Below, in pieces: positions 54,701 through 63,800 of a DNA stretch of 64,000 nucleotides. The notes beneath the pieces are model-generated. The model was not told where the DNA came from. It was given only the letters and a program-made list of their open reading frames with translations, and made no database searches. The stretch spans positions 1-64,000 of the forward strand of contig CAXDRX010000007.1 in assembly GCA_963991985.1 (NCBI GenBank). Reading direction: 5' to 3'. This stretch comes from MED-G17 sp963991985 (GTDB lineage Bacteria; Bacteroidota; Bacteroidia; NS11-12g; UBA9320). The stretch's first letter is position 1. Each line of letters starts with the position of its first letter. The position numbers and the translations under genes are program-made.

Positions 54701-55730
54701 TAGAAATTTGTGGACCCGAGTCCCAGTAATCGAAATGGGCGAAGAAGCAAGTTTTAATGATGGTGGCAAACAAAAATTTGACTTGAGAGATCATGTGTCC
54801 ATTGACCAATTTGGAAATGAAAATTCAGAAGATGGTATCGGACTATCTTGGTTCCCAGGGTATGCATTAAATGTGGAAACAGGAGAAAGATTGAACATAA
54901 TTATATCGGAGGATTCTAGACAAAAGCAAAACAATGGCGATGACCTCAAATGGAACCCAACTTCGAGCGAAGATCGAATGGGCAACAGTTACCCAACTTT
55001 TGGTGGAAGACACTATATTTATATCTTAGGAAGCTATGAAGGACTGCCCGCACAAGCCTATCCAAAGCAACCTACATGTCAAGGACCCAACTGCTCCTCA
55101 AGTGCAAAAATTTTGCGAGATATTCTTTCCAATGCAGGCCAAGCAAGCTCCCCAAGCACAAGGGATATCGAATTTAGAAAAGTATTTTTCCAGTGTATGT
55201 GGGTAATCCCAAGTTTTTTAAGCTCCGGATACCAAATGGAAGGACCCTACGGAATGACACCTCCCAGTAAAATGAAACTTAGAATAAGAGCCAGCAAAAA
55301 ATATAAATTTGATCCAAACGACGCAGACAGCGAAAATGATGACAACCCAAAATTCACATTCAATACAAACGACATCTTTACGGACTTCTCCCCAAAAACA
55401 GGAGAAGCCTCAGTAGAGAAAATACAAATTGTACCCAACCCCTATTACGCTCAATCAGGCATATACGAAAGCAGCCCAGTATCCAATAAGGTAAAGTTCA
55501 CCAACTTACCTCCCAAATGCACCATTTCTATTTACACCCTAGATGGCGCTTTGGTCAATAGGTTCAAAAAAGAAGACGAAGGAACAATACTGGAATGGAA
55601 TTTAAAAAATAGCGCACGCGTCCCCATTTCAAGCGGTCTATACATCATTCACGTAGATGCAGGAGATTTGGGTGAAAAAGTGCTTAAATGGATGGGAATC
55701 ATGAGACAATTAGACCTAGATTCATTTTAA
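51780..55730 (+). CDS. Giant secreted T9SS client protein, function unknown
   Basis: 1316 residues. Signal peptide (MKYTFSLIALLLTVALFG), then a long region without a recognised enzyme fold. Around residues 193-212 a calcium-loop motif occurs (FFDYDNNGYYDPLAGDYP), typical of large Bacteroidota surface proteins. W-rich beta segments are frequent (GAIWVGGQDAGNNLR, RWKNGDFWTRGGNG). The C-terminus carries a type A-like sorting module starting IQIVPNPYY, with SSGLYIIHVDAG, ending GEKVLKWMGIMRQLDLDSF, a slightly longer tail than usual. It sits between the receptor and the PorV-family gene (14-base gap), suggesting that all three form one export locus. No catalytic motif was found. Confidence 0.8.
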   Translation: MKYTFSLIALLLTVALFGKENIWDGPKVVKPKIQQNHRLMKFAFDCEPASQQADLDINNVRTRILNGGDMWWDLSNARYEIPKVEDLNDVRKNSMFAGAIWVGGQDAGNNLRLAAMTYRQSGSDFWPGPLDTVTANTEASRCDDWDNIYKVNGQDIIDHYDDFKEGVLAAAKNSIAEWPAEGKNINEPQYIAPFFDYDNNGYYDPLAGDYPILQNECRGSTIDNSKNLPEDQPDQMLFFVYNDKGNIHSESQAEPIGLELQTTAFAYQTNDEINNMTFYKTRIINRGFSELYNTYFGQWVDPDLGNYNDDYVGCDVGLSLGICYNGDDNDEGIRGYGLNPPSVGVDFFEGPKTDTVINGIPTQIELGMSYFCYYNNDFNPVNGNPQLPIHYYYYLSGRWKNGDFWTRGGNGVGGTERTKYMFPFDTDPNFKDNWDERQAGNAVGDRRFLQSSGPFTLKPGAVNNITVGVVWARASTGGAIGSLGLLRESSRKAQVLFNNCFDILNGPDAPKVDLQELDQTLVFNFYDYDNDRVEKYEEKFVDDQSNERKYTFQGYRVYQLASASVSKSDLDDPSKAVEIAQVDLDDNIIRLVNQKYDEDLSQDLPVLKIDGKDNGLEHSFIITEDAFAKGANKRLVNNRKYYYTVVSYGALPGYYKQEYIQGRKSTDVTAIPHKTESENFGTKINGQYGSGPSITRIDGQGNGGNNLELSQESVNAILNSTENKVDNPTYQAGMGPVNITVIDPLKVPKGNFEISLVETPINANNFVRNRDGIVDSNTRWFLVRFNENGLNDTVFSDTSINYLNDQLILASTTENTALDWGLAVTIRQVSDPGDAEDQTNGFIDNEDLIVEWEDDSKQWLTAIQDNDNGGWYDWIRSGTNGKNDGFNDMSIHDYGIGNVSFDQFQRFEKIWPGQFGGGRIAPYALASRNTRMQQPESPNSRIHGVAYEGLAPASQNNGTQLANIASVDLVITPDRNLWTRVPVIEMGEEASFNDGGKQKFDLRDHVSIDQFGNENSEDGIGLSWFPGYALNVETGERLNIIISEDSRQKQNNGDDLKWNPTSSEDRMGNSYPTFGGRHYIYILGSYEGLPAQAYPKQPTCQGPNCSSSAKILRDILSNAGQASSPSTRDIEFRKVFFQCMWVIPSFLSSGYQMEGPYGMTPPSKMKLRIRASKKYKFDPNDADSENDDNPKFTFNTNDIFTDFSPKTGEASVEKIQIVPNPYYAQSGIYESSPVSNKVKFTNLPPKCTISIYTLDGALVNRFKKEDEGTILEWNLKNSARVPISSGLYIIHVDAGDLGEKVLKWMGIMRQLDLDSF

Positions 55731-55744
55731 TTTTAAATACAATA

Positions 55745-56833
55745 ATGAAGAAAATATACATACTTTTCATTGCAGTTTTTTGGATGCACTCGTTTAGCCG
55801 CGCTGGCAACGAAGACCGAATTGGACAGGCAGGTGCCACGCAACTTAGCATCAATTCATGGGCCCAATCTGCGGGTTTGGGATATGGATATATACCTATG
55901 GTTAGGGGTCTTGAATCTATGTTCCTCAATGTGGGTGGTTTGGCATTTACAGAACAAACAGAAATCGGCTTTTCGAGAAGCAATTGGCTGAGAGGCACAG
56001 ACATAAATATCAATACATTCGGTATTGCACAGAGAATTGGTGCCGAAGGTGTTTTAGGAATCTCCGTAATGTCTATGGACATTGCAGACATTGAAATTAC
56101 AACTGTTTCAAGCCCAGATGGAGGAATTGGAACTTACAAGCCAAGTTTTAACAATTTGGCCCTAGCCTATTCCCAACGATTTACTTCATCTATCTCAGGA
56201 GGTGTATTGCTGAGGGGATTTTCCGAAGGATTGCCCAATGCCAAAGCACAGGGTTTGGCGATAGATGCAGGCATAAGTTATGTTACAAGTGCCAACAAAG
56301 ATGACAAACTAAAAAGAGATGATATTAAATTTGGCATTAGTTTAAAAAACGTCGGTCCAGACTCGAGGTACACTGGCGATGCATTCGCAGTAAGAACAAC
56401 AAATGATGAAGTAACAACAGAAGAAAAGTTTACCTATGCCATAAGAACTGCTCTTTTTAACCTACCCACTATTTTCAATGTAGGTTTTGCTTATGATCTT
56501 AAATTAGACAAAACAGAAGAAACCTATTTTCATCGATTGACCCCTACCCTAAATTTTACTTACCATGCCTTCAAAAACAATCAACTAACCGGGGGGCTGG
56601 AATATGGATATAAAAATTTATTAATGCTTCGAGCAGGGTTTGCGCATGAAAAAGGTATTTATGACTATGAGTCAAGAAGAAATGTCTACACAGGTATTAT
56701 GGGTGGTATAACCATCTTGGCACCTGTTTCAAAAGGAAGTCATTCCAAATTTGCTCTGGACTATTCTTATCGACATACCAACCCATTCTCGGGAACCCAT
56801 AATTTGGGTATTCGTCTGATTGTTGGTGAATAA
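55745..56833 (+). CDS. PorV/PorQ-family outer-membrane protein
   Basis: Starts at ATG 55745 (362 residues). Signal peptide (YILFIAVFWMHSFSRAG), then a family signature: GQAGATQLSINSWAQSAGLG, RGLESMFLNVGGLAFTEQTEIGFSRSNWL, a barrel with repeated strands and the end SGTHNLGIRLIVGE. PorV and PorQ are FadL-like barrels that carry T9SS cargo from the translocon to attachment or release. The position after a T9SS client and receptor suggests a dedicated shuttle for that client, which is inferred. The genome probably has a separate housekeeping PorV. Confidence 0.85.
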   Translation: MKKIYILFIAVFWMHSFSRAGNEDRIGQAGATQLSINSWAQSAGLGYGYIPMVRGLESMFLNVGGLAFTEQTEIGFSRSNWLRGTDININTFGIAQRIGAEGVLGISVMSMDIADIEITTVSSPDGGIGTYKPSFNNLALAYSQRFTSSISGGVLLRGFSEGLPNAKAQGLAIDAGISYVTSANKDDKLKRDDIKFGISLKNVGPDSRYTGDAFAVRTTNDEVTTEEKFTYAIRTALFNLPTIFNVGFAYDLKLDKTEETYFHRLTPTLNFTYHAFKNNQLTGGLEYGYKNLLMLRAGFAHEKGIYDYESRRNVYTGIMGGITILAPVSKGSHSKFALDYSYRHTNPFSGTHNLGIRLIVGE

Positions 56834-56852
56834 ATGCATTTCATTATTTTTG
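56823..56852 (+). promoter_or_regulatory. Promoter of greA
   Basis: TTG at 56823-56825, a 19-base spacer and exact -7 box TATTTTTG at 56845-56852, a full match to the Bacteroidota consensus. It begins inside the last codons of the PorV-family gene and leaves a leader of about 45 bases before greA. Confidence 0.6.
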
Positions 56853-56904
56853 AATTTAGTTGTCTTGCAAGGGACAACTTTTTTTTTCTACATTATCAGA
56901 CATC

Positions 56905-57378
56905 ATGGCCAAGATAAATTATATGACAAAGGACGGTTTTGAAGACCTTAAAAAAGAAATCGAATACTTGAGGACGAAAGAAAGGCCAAGTATTTCAAGA
57001 CAGATAGCAGAAGCGAGAGACAAAGGAGATCTTTCCGAAAATGCAGAATATGATGCGGCTAAGGAAGCTCAAGGTCTTCTAGAAGCAAAAATTGCAAAGC
57101 TGGAGACAATTTTGGCTAGTTCGAGAATTATGGACACCAGTAAGGTAGATTCAAGTAAAGTGAATATACTCAGCACGGTTAAATGTAAAAATTTAAAAAT
57201 CAATAAAGAGGTACAATTTACCATCGTTTCGGAAAAGGAGGCCAACCTAAAACAGAACAAAATATCGTCAAGCTCGCCCATAGGAAAAGCTTTACTGGGC
57301 AAAAAGGTCGGTGACTCTATTGAAGTAAAGGTTCCAGCGGGGCTCGTAGGATTCGAAATTCTAGAAATAACATTGTAG
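56905..57378 (+). CDS. greA: Transcription elongation factor GreA
   Basis: 157 residues from ATG 56905 (MAKINYMTKDGFEDLKKEI); the frame extends upstream but not the homology. The N-terminal coiled coil has the signature ARDKGDLSENAEYDAAKEAQ at its tip, with the acidic residues that rescue backtracked RNA polymerase, and the C-terminal FKBP-like domain ends SIEVKVPAGLVGFEILEI. It stimulates RNA cleavage in arrested polymerase. The stop overlaps the HIT gene start by one base (TAGTG). Confidence 0.96.
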   Translation: MAKINYMTKDGFEDLKKEIEYLRTKERPSISRQIAEARDKGDLSENAEYDAAKEAQGLLEAKIAKLETILASSRIMDTSKVDSSKVNILSTVKCKNLKINKEVQFTIVSEKEANLKQNKISSSSPIGKALLGKKVGDSIEVKVPAGLVGFEILEITL

Positions 57379-57770
57379 TGGCCTCAATTTTTAGCAAAAT
57401 TATTTCAGACGAACTACCCGCTTACAAAATTACTGAAAACCAATACTGCTTGGCTTTTTTAGATATTTTTCCAATCAAGAAAGGCCATACATTGGTTGTA
57501 CCAAAAAAGGAAATAGATAAGTTTACCAATCTAGACGAAATTTATTACCAAGAGTTAATGAAGCTCTCAAAAAAAATTGCCATTGCACTGGAAAAAACAA
57601 TACCCTGTCTAAGAGTAGGAATGGCAATCGTTGGCTTGGAAATACCTCATGCCCACATTCATCTCGTTCCTTTGGATCACCCAAATGACATAGACTTTAC
57701 CAAAGAAAAACTAAAATTTACTGAATTGGAATTTTCAAAAATAGCATCAGACATCCGAAAGAATCTCTAA
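57378..57770 (+). CDS. HIT-family nucleotide-binding hydrolase
   Basis: 130 residues starting with GTG that overlaps the greA stop. The histidine triad is H91-A-H93-I-H95 in IPHAHIHLVPLD; the N-terminal IFSKIISDELPAYKITEN is typical. HIT proteins hydrolyse purine nucleoside phosphoramidates and related nucleotides. It shares four bases with the S24 regulator at the 3' end, tail to tail. The greA-HIT order is common in Bacteroidota. Confidence 0.93.
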   Translation: MASIFSKIISDELPAYKITENQYCLAFLDIFPIKKGHTLVVPKKEIDKFTNLDEIYYQELMKLSKKIAIALEKTIPCLRVGMAIVGLEIPHAHIHLVPLDHPNDIDFTKEKLKFTELEFSKIASDIRKNL

Positions 57771-58468
57771 AAACTATTTACGGTCTCAAATTTCCAGATT
57801 TCTTGAATTTCCTTCAAGTGCAAACGATAAGGCTTGTAAATGGGATTGGATGAAACCAATAGCAAACTTGCTTCCTCTTCTATCTTTTTGTATATCATTT
57901 TAAAAACAATTCCATCATTTTTACTAACCAAAATGTACCGCTGGCCATCTACTATTTCTTCCCAATTCTGTAGATAACTTGCCGTTACCCATGAACCATC
58001 TTCTATCGGAAGCATGCTATCCCCTGCTAGCTGAAAGCAACGATAAGACTTATTCTGAGCTAGAAATGGTAGATAAAACTTTGGTAAGGTTGATATAAAA
58101 TCTGGATCTTCAAAACCATTGGTGTAGCCAGCATGGGCTTTTTGAGACACCATTTCAATATTTTCATTCCCACTTTGATCACTCGTAAGCATAAGCATTC
58201 TCAATTTTTTCCCAGTAATATCAAAATCAAGTCCTTTGAACATCTGGCTTAATTGAAAATCACCCATAGAAGACAGATCATAACGCAACAAAGCATCAAC
58301 GGAAACATTAAAATGATCGGCCATTTTGATCAACAATTCCATGTTGGGTTGAGTATTTCTCTCATAACTATTCAAAGCAGGACGACCTATCCCTAGAATA
58401 TCCGCTAATCTTTGTTGAGAAAAGCCCTTCTTTCTTCTCAAAAACTTGAGGTTGTCATGAAAATGCAT
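57767..58468 (-). CDS. LexA-like repressor: XRE DNA-binding domain plus S24 peptidase
   Basis: 233 residues. The N-terminal helix-turn-helix is FSQQRLADILGIGRPALNSYERN (residues 16-38). The C-terminal S24 domain shows Ser151 in AGDSMLP and Lys190 in GIVFKMIYKK, with a candidate self-cleavage site Ala113-Gly114 in KAHAGYTNG, 38 residues before the Ser, close to LexA's spacing. It is a candidate stress-responsive repressor inactivated by self-cleavage. The gene is transcribed away from the heptose genes, sharing an 81-base promoter region with a 16-base palindrome. Its target genes are unknown. Confidence 0.87.
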   Translation of the reverse strand: MHFHDNLKFLRRKKGFSQQRLADILGIGRPALNSYERNTQPNMELLIKMADHFNVSVDALLRYDLSSMGDFQLSQMFKGLDFDITGKKLRMLMLTSDQSGNENIEMVSQKAHAGYTNGFEDPDFISTLPKFYLPFLAQNKSYRCFQLAGDSMLPIEDGSWVTASYLQNWEEIVDGQRYILVSKNDGIVFKMIYKKIEEEASLLLVSSNPIYKPYRLHLKEIQEIWKFETVNSF

Positions 58469-58473
58469 CGTTC

Positions 58474-58481
58474 CAAAGATA
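58474..58481 (-). promoter_or_regulatory. -7 box of the S24 regulator gene
   Basis: An exact TATCTTTG on the minus strand, five bases before the ATG, implying an almost leaderless transcript. No clear TTG is found at the usual distance. Confidence 0.5.
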
Positions 58482-58507
58482 CAATTAAAATCAAATTTTA
58501 GATACTT

Positions 58508-58523
58508 TATTTATCCATAAATA
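58508..58523. promoter_or_regulatory. Palindrome between divergent promoters, candidate operator
   Basis: TATTTAT-CC-ATAAATA, perfect seven-base arms around a two-base centre. It lies midway between the S24 regulator and hddA and overlaps by two bases a -7-like TACTTTTG (58522-58529). The position and symmetry suit binding by a dimeric helix-turn-helix repressor such as the adjacent S24 protein. AT richness makes chance palindromes commoner, so this is tentative. Confidence 0.4.
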
Positions 58524-58537
58524 CTTTTGAATATATT

Positions 58538-58545
58538 TACCTTTG
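58538..58545 (+). promoter_or_regulatory. -7 box of the hddA operon
   Basis: An exact TACCTTTG, four bases before the hddA start. A second exact box TACTTTTG lies at 58522-58529. Neither has a well-placed TTG, so activation or weak basal expression is possible. Confidence 0.45.
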
Positions 58546-58549
58546 AAAA

Positions 58550-59569
58550 ATGATTGTCCGGAGCATGGCGCCACTTCGTTTGGGTTTGGCTGGAGGGGGA
58601 ACAGACGTTAGCCCGTATTCAGATTTGTTTGGTGGCTACATACTCAATGCAACAATCAATATGTATGCGCGAGCGAGTATCGTTGAAAACAACAAAGAAA
58701 TCTCAATAGAGGCATCCGATATTGGATTGAAAGAAGTTCACCCCATTCAAAATAATCTACCCATCAACCAAAAATTGGATTTGGCCAAAGGAGTCTACAA
58801 TCGTTTGATCAAAGATTTCAAATTCAAGCCCAAAGGTTTCCATTTGACGACCTATGTTGAAGCTCCACCAGGTTCTGGTTTAGGCTCTTCCTCAACATTG
58901 GTTGTGGCCATCCTAGGAGCATTTGTGGAATGGTTAAAATTGCCTCTTGGGGAATATGACATTGCCAAACTTGCTTATTCAATAGAAAGGGAAGACCTAG
59001 CACTAGCAGGAGGAAAACAAGACCAATATGCCGCTACATTTGGCGGTTTTAACTTCATGGAATTTCATCAAGGAGATAAAGTGATTGTGAACCCTTTGAG
59101 AATAAAACAGAGATACCGAAACGAATTACAACACAATCTTTTATTACTTTATACGGGTAAAAGTAGAGAAAGTGCAAACATCATTGATACTCAATCGAGC
59201 AATGTAAGCAGCAGCAATCAAGGTGCCATAGAAGCGACACACCAAATCAAAAAATCCGCGATGCTAATGAAAGAAATTATTTTGACCGGAGAAATAGACA
59301 ATATTGGAGATATTTTACACCAAAGCTGGCAAAACAAAAAACAGATGGCCCAAGGAATTAGCAATGATCATATAGACAAACTTTATCAAACAGCCCTGGA
59401 CCACGGTGCAAATGGAGGCAAAATTTCTGGAGCCGGAGGGGGAGGTTATATGTTTTTTTATTGCCCCCAAAACACCAAGTATAAAGTGAAAGAGGCTTTT
59501 GACAAAATGGGCATACAAACATTCCCTTTTGAATTCACAGTGGATGGACTTTACACGTATACCATTTAA
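58550..59569 (+). CDS. hddA: D-glycero-D-manno-heptose 7-phosphate kinase (GHMP family)
   Basis: 339 residues. GHMP motifs are APLRLGLAGGGTDVSPYS at the N-terminus, the ATP loop PPGSGLGSSSTLVVAI, and GGKISGAGGGGYMFFYCP near the C-terminus. The family includes HddA, which phosphorylates heptose 7-phosphate at C1 in the GDP-heptose route; the next two genes supply guanylyltransferase and phosphatase, which supports this. The isomerase GmhA, which makes the substrate, is not in the window. The stop overlaps the next start by one base (TAATG). Confidence 0.88.
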   Translation: MIVRSMAPLRLGLAGGGTDVSPYSDLFGGYILNATINMYARASIVENNKEISIEASDIGLKEVHPIQNNLPINQKLDLAKGVYNRLIKDFKFKPKGFHLTTYVEAPPGSGLGSSSTLVVAILGAFVEWLKLPLGEYDIAKLAYSIEREDLALAGGKQDQYAATFGGFNFMEFHQGDKVIVNPLRIKQRYRNELQHNLLLLYTGKSRESANIIDTQSSNVSSSNQGAIEATHQIKKSAMLMKEIILTGEIDNIGDILHQSWQNKKQMAQGISNDHIDKLYQTALDHGANGGKISGAGGGGYMFFYCPQNTKYKVKEAFDKMGIQTFPFEFTVDGLYTYTI

Positions 59570-60267
59570 TGGAAGCCATAATCTTAGCTGGTGGTTTTGG
59601 AACCCGCCTAAAATCTGTAGTTAGCGATGTGCCAAAACCAATGGCACCCATCCAAAACAAACCCTTTTTGGCATATCTCTTAACTTTTCTTGCGAAACAC
59701 GGCATAAGCCGATTTGTCTTATCCGTAGGATATATGCATGAAAAAATAGTTGATTATTTTGGTCAATCATTTCTGAGCGTACCCATAAGCTACGTTATAG
59801 AAAACAAAGCTCTAGGAACTGGCGGTGCCATCAAACTTGCTCTTAAAAAAGTCAAAACAGACAATGTTTTGGTTTACAATGGAGACACATTTTTTGATAT
59901 TGATCCAAAAAAGTTGTTTTCATTCCATAAAAATACAAAAGCAGAAATATCACTTGCGCTAAAAAATTTAAAAAAACCCGCGAGGTATGGAACCATCAAA
60001 CTTCAAGGCAGCAGAGTTGTTGGGTTTTCCGAAAAAAATAAAAATTTGTCAGAAGGATTGATAAACTGTGGCGTGTATTGCCTTTCGAGACATATTTTTG
60101 AAGGCCTTATTATGCAAATAAAATTTTCCTTTGAAAAAGATTTTTTGGAAAACTATTTTCATAAAAAAATGATATCAGGAATGGTGCATTCCGGATATTT
60201 TATAGACATTGGCATCCCAGAAGATTATGAAAAAGCCCAATCAGAACTTACTCAATACACAATTTGA
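59569..60267 (+). CDS. hddC: Heptose-1-phosphate guanylyltransferase (HddC-type nucleotidyltransferase)
   Basis: 232 residues. A nucleotidyl transferase N-terminus IILAGGFGTRLKSVVSDVPKPMAPI and the metal-binding region VYNGDTFFDID are present. Similar proteins act on mannose or glucose 1-phosphate; the neighbouring kinase and phosphatase point to GDP-D-glycero-alpha-D-manno-heptose. Its last 41 bases overlap the next gene in another frame, so translation is coupled. The product would feed glycosylation of surface glycans or S-layer. Confidence 0.85.
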   Translation: MEAIILAGGFGTRLKSVVSDVPKPMAPIQNKPFLAYLLTFLAKHGISRFVLSVGYMHEKIVDYFGQSFLSVPISYVIENKALGTGGAIKLALKKVKTDNVLVYNGDTFFDIDPKKLFSFHKNTKAEISLALKNLKKPARYGTIKLQGSRVVGFSEKNKNLSEGLINCGVYCLSRHIFEGLIMQIKFSFEKDFLENYFHKKMISGMVHSGYFIDIGIPEDYEKAQSELTQYTI

Positions 60268-60799
60268 CAAAAATTGGACACTATTTCTCGATAGAGATGG
60301 TGTAATCAATGAGCGCCTTATTGGAGATTATGTAAAGTCTGTAGAGGAGTTTGTTTTTTGTAAAGGTGCCGTGGAAGCCATAGCAACTTTCACCAAAATT
60401 TTTGGCAAAATAATTGTAATTACCAATCAACAGGGAATTGGGAAAAACCTCATGACAGAGGACGATTTAAAAAAAATCCATGACCACATGAAAAGAGAAA
60501 TAAATAAGATTGGAGGCAAAATTGATGCTATTTTTTTCTGCCCAGACTTAGCTCTAGCCGAAAAGAATTGCAGGAAACCCAGCCCAAAGATGGCCCATTT
60601 CGCCAAAGATAAATTCCCCAGCATAAATTTTAACAAAACCCTTATGGTTGGAGATAGTAAAAGTGATATGTATTTTGCTGAGAATGTAGGTTGTCATGCC
60701 TTTTTTATTGCACCAAAGCCCCACCCCGACTACCCTACCTATTCCAGTCTGTCTAACATTGCAAAAAAGATGTCCAAGTATCAAACCAATTCAAACTAG
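60227..60799 (+). CDS. gmhB: Heptose-1,7-bisphosphate 7-phosphatase (GmhB-type HAD hydrolase)
   Basis: 190 residues from ATG 60227, which overlaps hddC by 41 bases; no nearer start exists in frame. HAD motifs are FLDRDGVIN with the nucleophile Asp, VITNQQGIGK, and MVGDSKSDMYFAENVG. The Cys-containing CPDLALAEKNCRKPSPKM segment corresponds to the zinc-binding loop, though with fewer Cys than in E. coli GmhB. It removes the 7-phosphate after HddA has acted. The three genes form one operon. Confidence 0.87.
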   Translation: MKKPNQNLLNTQFDKNWTLFLDRDGVINERLIGDYVKSVEEFVFCKGAVEAIATFTKIFGKIIVITNQQGIGKNLMTEDDLKKIHDHMKREINKIGGKIDAIFFCPDLALAEKNCRKPSPKMAHFAKDKFPSINFNKTLMVGDSKSDMYFAENVGCHAFFIAPKPHPDYPTYSSLSNIAKKMSKYQTNSN

Positions 60800-60818
60800 T
60801 TTATCGTTATATTAATAG

Positions 60819-63800
60819 TTGTTCAAAAAAATAACATATCTAACTCTACTTATTTTAGGCTATTCCTCTTCTTGGTCAACACATTTGGTGGGCGGATATT
60901 GCTCTTACAGCTATTTGACCACCAATTCAGATGGAAGCATAAAATATCGTTTGGATCTTAATCTTTTTAGAGACTGTAAACCAAGATCAGCCGAATTTGA
61001 CAAAAGTATAGAAATTGGCATATACAAAGATGTGGGCCAAAAGGACTTGGTTCAAACCATTCAAATCAATAATCCAAGCATAAAAAAAGTAAATCCACCA
61101 GGGAACACGCCTTGTCCATTTTTGCTCCAAAACATATGTGTTGAACAAGGCTATTTTTCAACCATAATTAATTTAGATGCTGCCAATCATGGATACCACA
61201 TTGTCTATCAAGTTTGTTGCAGAAATACACAAGTTAATTTGGCAGAAAATAGTGGAGCAGCACAAGGACAAACTTATTATGCCTTCATACCCCCATCAAC
61301 GATACAAAACAGTTCACCAAGATTTTCAGGAATTCCGGTACCCTATATGTGCCAAAATGAACCTACCGATTTTTTGCTCCGCGCCATCGACCCAGACGGA
61401 GACTCTTTGGTATATTCTATCTCTAGACCATATCAAGGGGCTTCCCCTATCAACCCCAACCCTTCTCCTCCCAAGAATATGGAAACTTTAAAGGGTGTAA
61501 ACTATCTGAATGGTTTCTCAGAAACCCAACCTTTTGGCAACAATGGTTCATTTTCTGTTCACCCACAAACAGGTCTAACAAAATTGACAGCACAAAACCA
61601 AGGAAATTATACCGTAGGAATACAAGTGAAAGAATTTAGAAATGGGAAAGATTTGGGCAATTCTACAAGGTTAGACTTGCAGGTTTGGGTCATAGGATGT
61701 CCACAAAATCAAACACCCATCATCAATCTCCCCAATAAGAAATATTTTGAGGTAGTCGTTGGTGAGGAAATTTGTATTGACTTTGAATCTACAGATCCTG
61801 ACAACGACTTTGTCACCTTTGCTGCACAAGGAAATCTTTTTGATGGACTCAATGGATTCTCAGGTAGCAAAGCCGTCTTTAAAAACAATTTAGGTCAAGG
61901 GAAAGCAAGTGGCGAATTATGTTGGCGACCTCTCTGCAACCAAGTCAATGACACACCGTATTATTTTACTGTCAATGCTTTAGACAACGGATGTCCTCCA
62001 AAAAGAGAAGCCCATACCTATGCAATAAAAGTACTACCCTTTAGAGGAGCGGACTCCTTATTTGGACCGGCAGCTTTGTGTAATTCCTTGAAAGGAGTCT
62101 ACTCAATCAATCGAAAAGAAAAAAATGGAGGTTATATTTCTTGGCAAGTCAGCAATGGTCAAATCTACACCCAATGGGATGATTCGATTGAAGTAGTGTG
62201 GGACCTTGACAAAAGCAAAGGGAAAATTAATGCCGTAGAAATCAGTAAAGATGGTTGTGCTGGAGATACCATTTATTTAGATGTTGAACTGTTCCCAAGC
62301 CCCAAAAAGCCGAGCATAATTGGAAAAGACACCTTATGCCTGCAAGACAGTCCATTTATTTTTCAAGGGAACGGAATCCAGAGCAAATTAATTTACGACT
62401 GGTTTGTTTCCGGCGCCGATTCATGGAAGCAATTGTCGGAAGACAGCATAGAAATCAACAAAACAAAAGCCGGCAATATATTATTGAAATTGATCTCGTT
62501 AAACGAAAAAAATTGCCCCAGTGACACCCAATACAAAACCATCAATATACGAAAACCAAATGCTCAAATATGGGGACCAAAAAAGGTTTGTCCCAACAAT
62601 TCGGGGTATCTTTACTATGCATTGGATGGAGAAAGAAATTCTAACTTTCTATGGATAACAAATGGCGGTTCTCCGGATCCAAACTTAATCTCCCCAGATA
62701 CAATTTCAATTGCCTGGGCCGATTCCGGCATAGGGACTTTAAAACTATTGGTAACGGATAAATTTGGTTGTAAAAGTGATACATCTAAATTGAAAATACG
62801 CAAAGATTACCAGTTAGATAAACCAACCATTTATGGCGATACAAGTGTCTGTCTAAAAGAAATTGAAGAATACCGGACAATTTCTAGCCCAAATACTTGG
62901 TTCATTTGGAAAACAAGTGGATTGCCCCTACCGGCAATAGATAGCTCTTCAAAAGTCCAAATTCAATGGAGCAATATTGGATTGAATTACGTAAGCGTTA
63001 TTGAGCAAGCTTATGACTCAAAAAATGCAAAGTATTGCATTAGCCCAGAATCAAATTTACCAGTCAATGTTTACCAAATACCGACCGATCCAATTATCCT
63101 TGGCAAAGACTCTGTATGTCAACTGGATACCATTTTGTTTCAGTCCACAGGAAGTTCCAACAATGCATTCATTTGGTATTTAGACAAAGACACAAGCAAT
63201 ATTGAAGGCCAACAATCAGCAAAAATTAAGCTTATTTTCGATAAGGCTGGAAAGTATGAACTCGCCCTTCAAAAAGTATCTTTACTCGGTTGCAAATCTA
63301 AAATTATAGATACCACAATTGTTGTTCTACCAAAACCGCAAACATTTTTTGTAAAGGAGCTACCCCCTGCGATTTGCTTTCCTGATTCTTCCTCAAAATT
63401 GGTTATTGCCAGCGGTTTTGAGAATTCCGATTTCACCTGGGGAATTAAAAATGGGACAATACAAAGCAATAAAGAAGATACCCTGGAGGCATATTTTAAG
63501 AACCGTGGAGATTTGTCGGTTTGGGTTGTAGAAACCTCGGAATTTGGTTGTCCGGGAGACACAATATTGAACAAAAGCTATTTTCAAGATTTACAACTCG
63601 GAATAAACTTTGTCTCCGTCATGCTGCCCGATGATCAGATTGAAATCAAATGGCAAAGTAAAAATCCATTGGAACCTCTTTTGGATGAACAAAAAATATA
63701 CCGATCTTCAAATGGAGGCATCTTTTCGGAAATTGCGACCACGGCCCCCTCCACTTTTTACACCACAGATAAAAAGTTGAACACAGACGAAAACCTCTTC

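Noticed and set aside
61177..61491. Separate small gene inside the right-hand region
   Set aside because: It lies in another frame of the long surface-protein gene and lacks any domain pattern.
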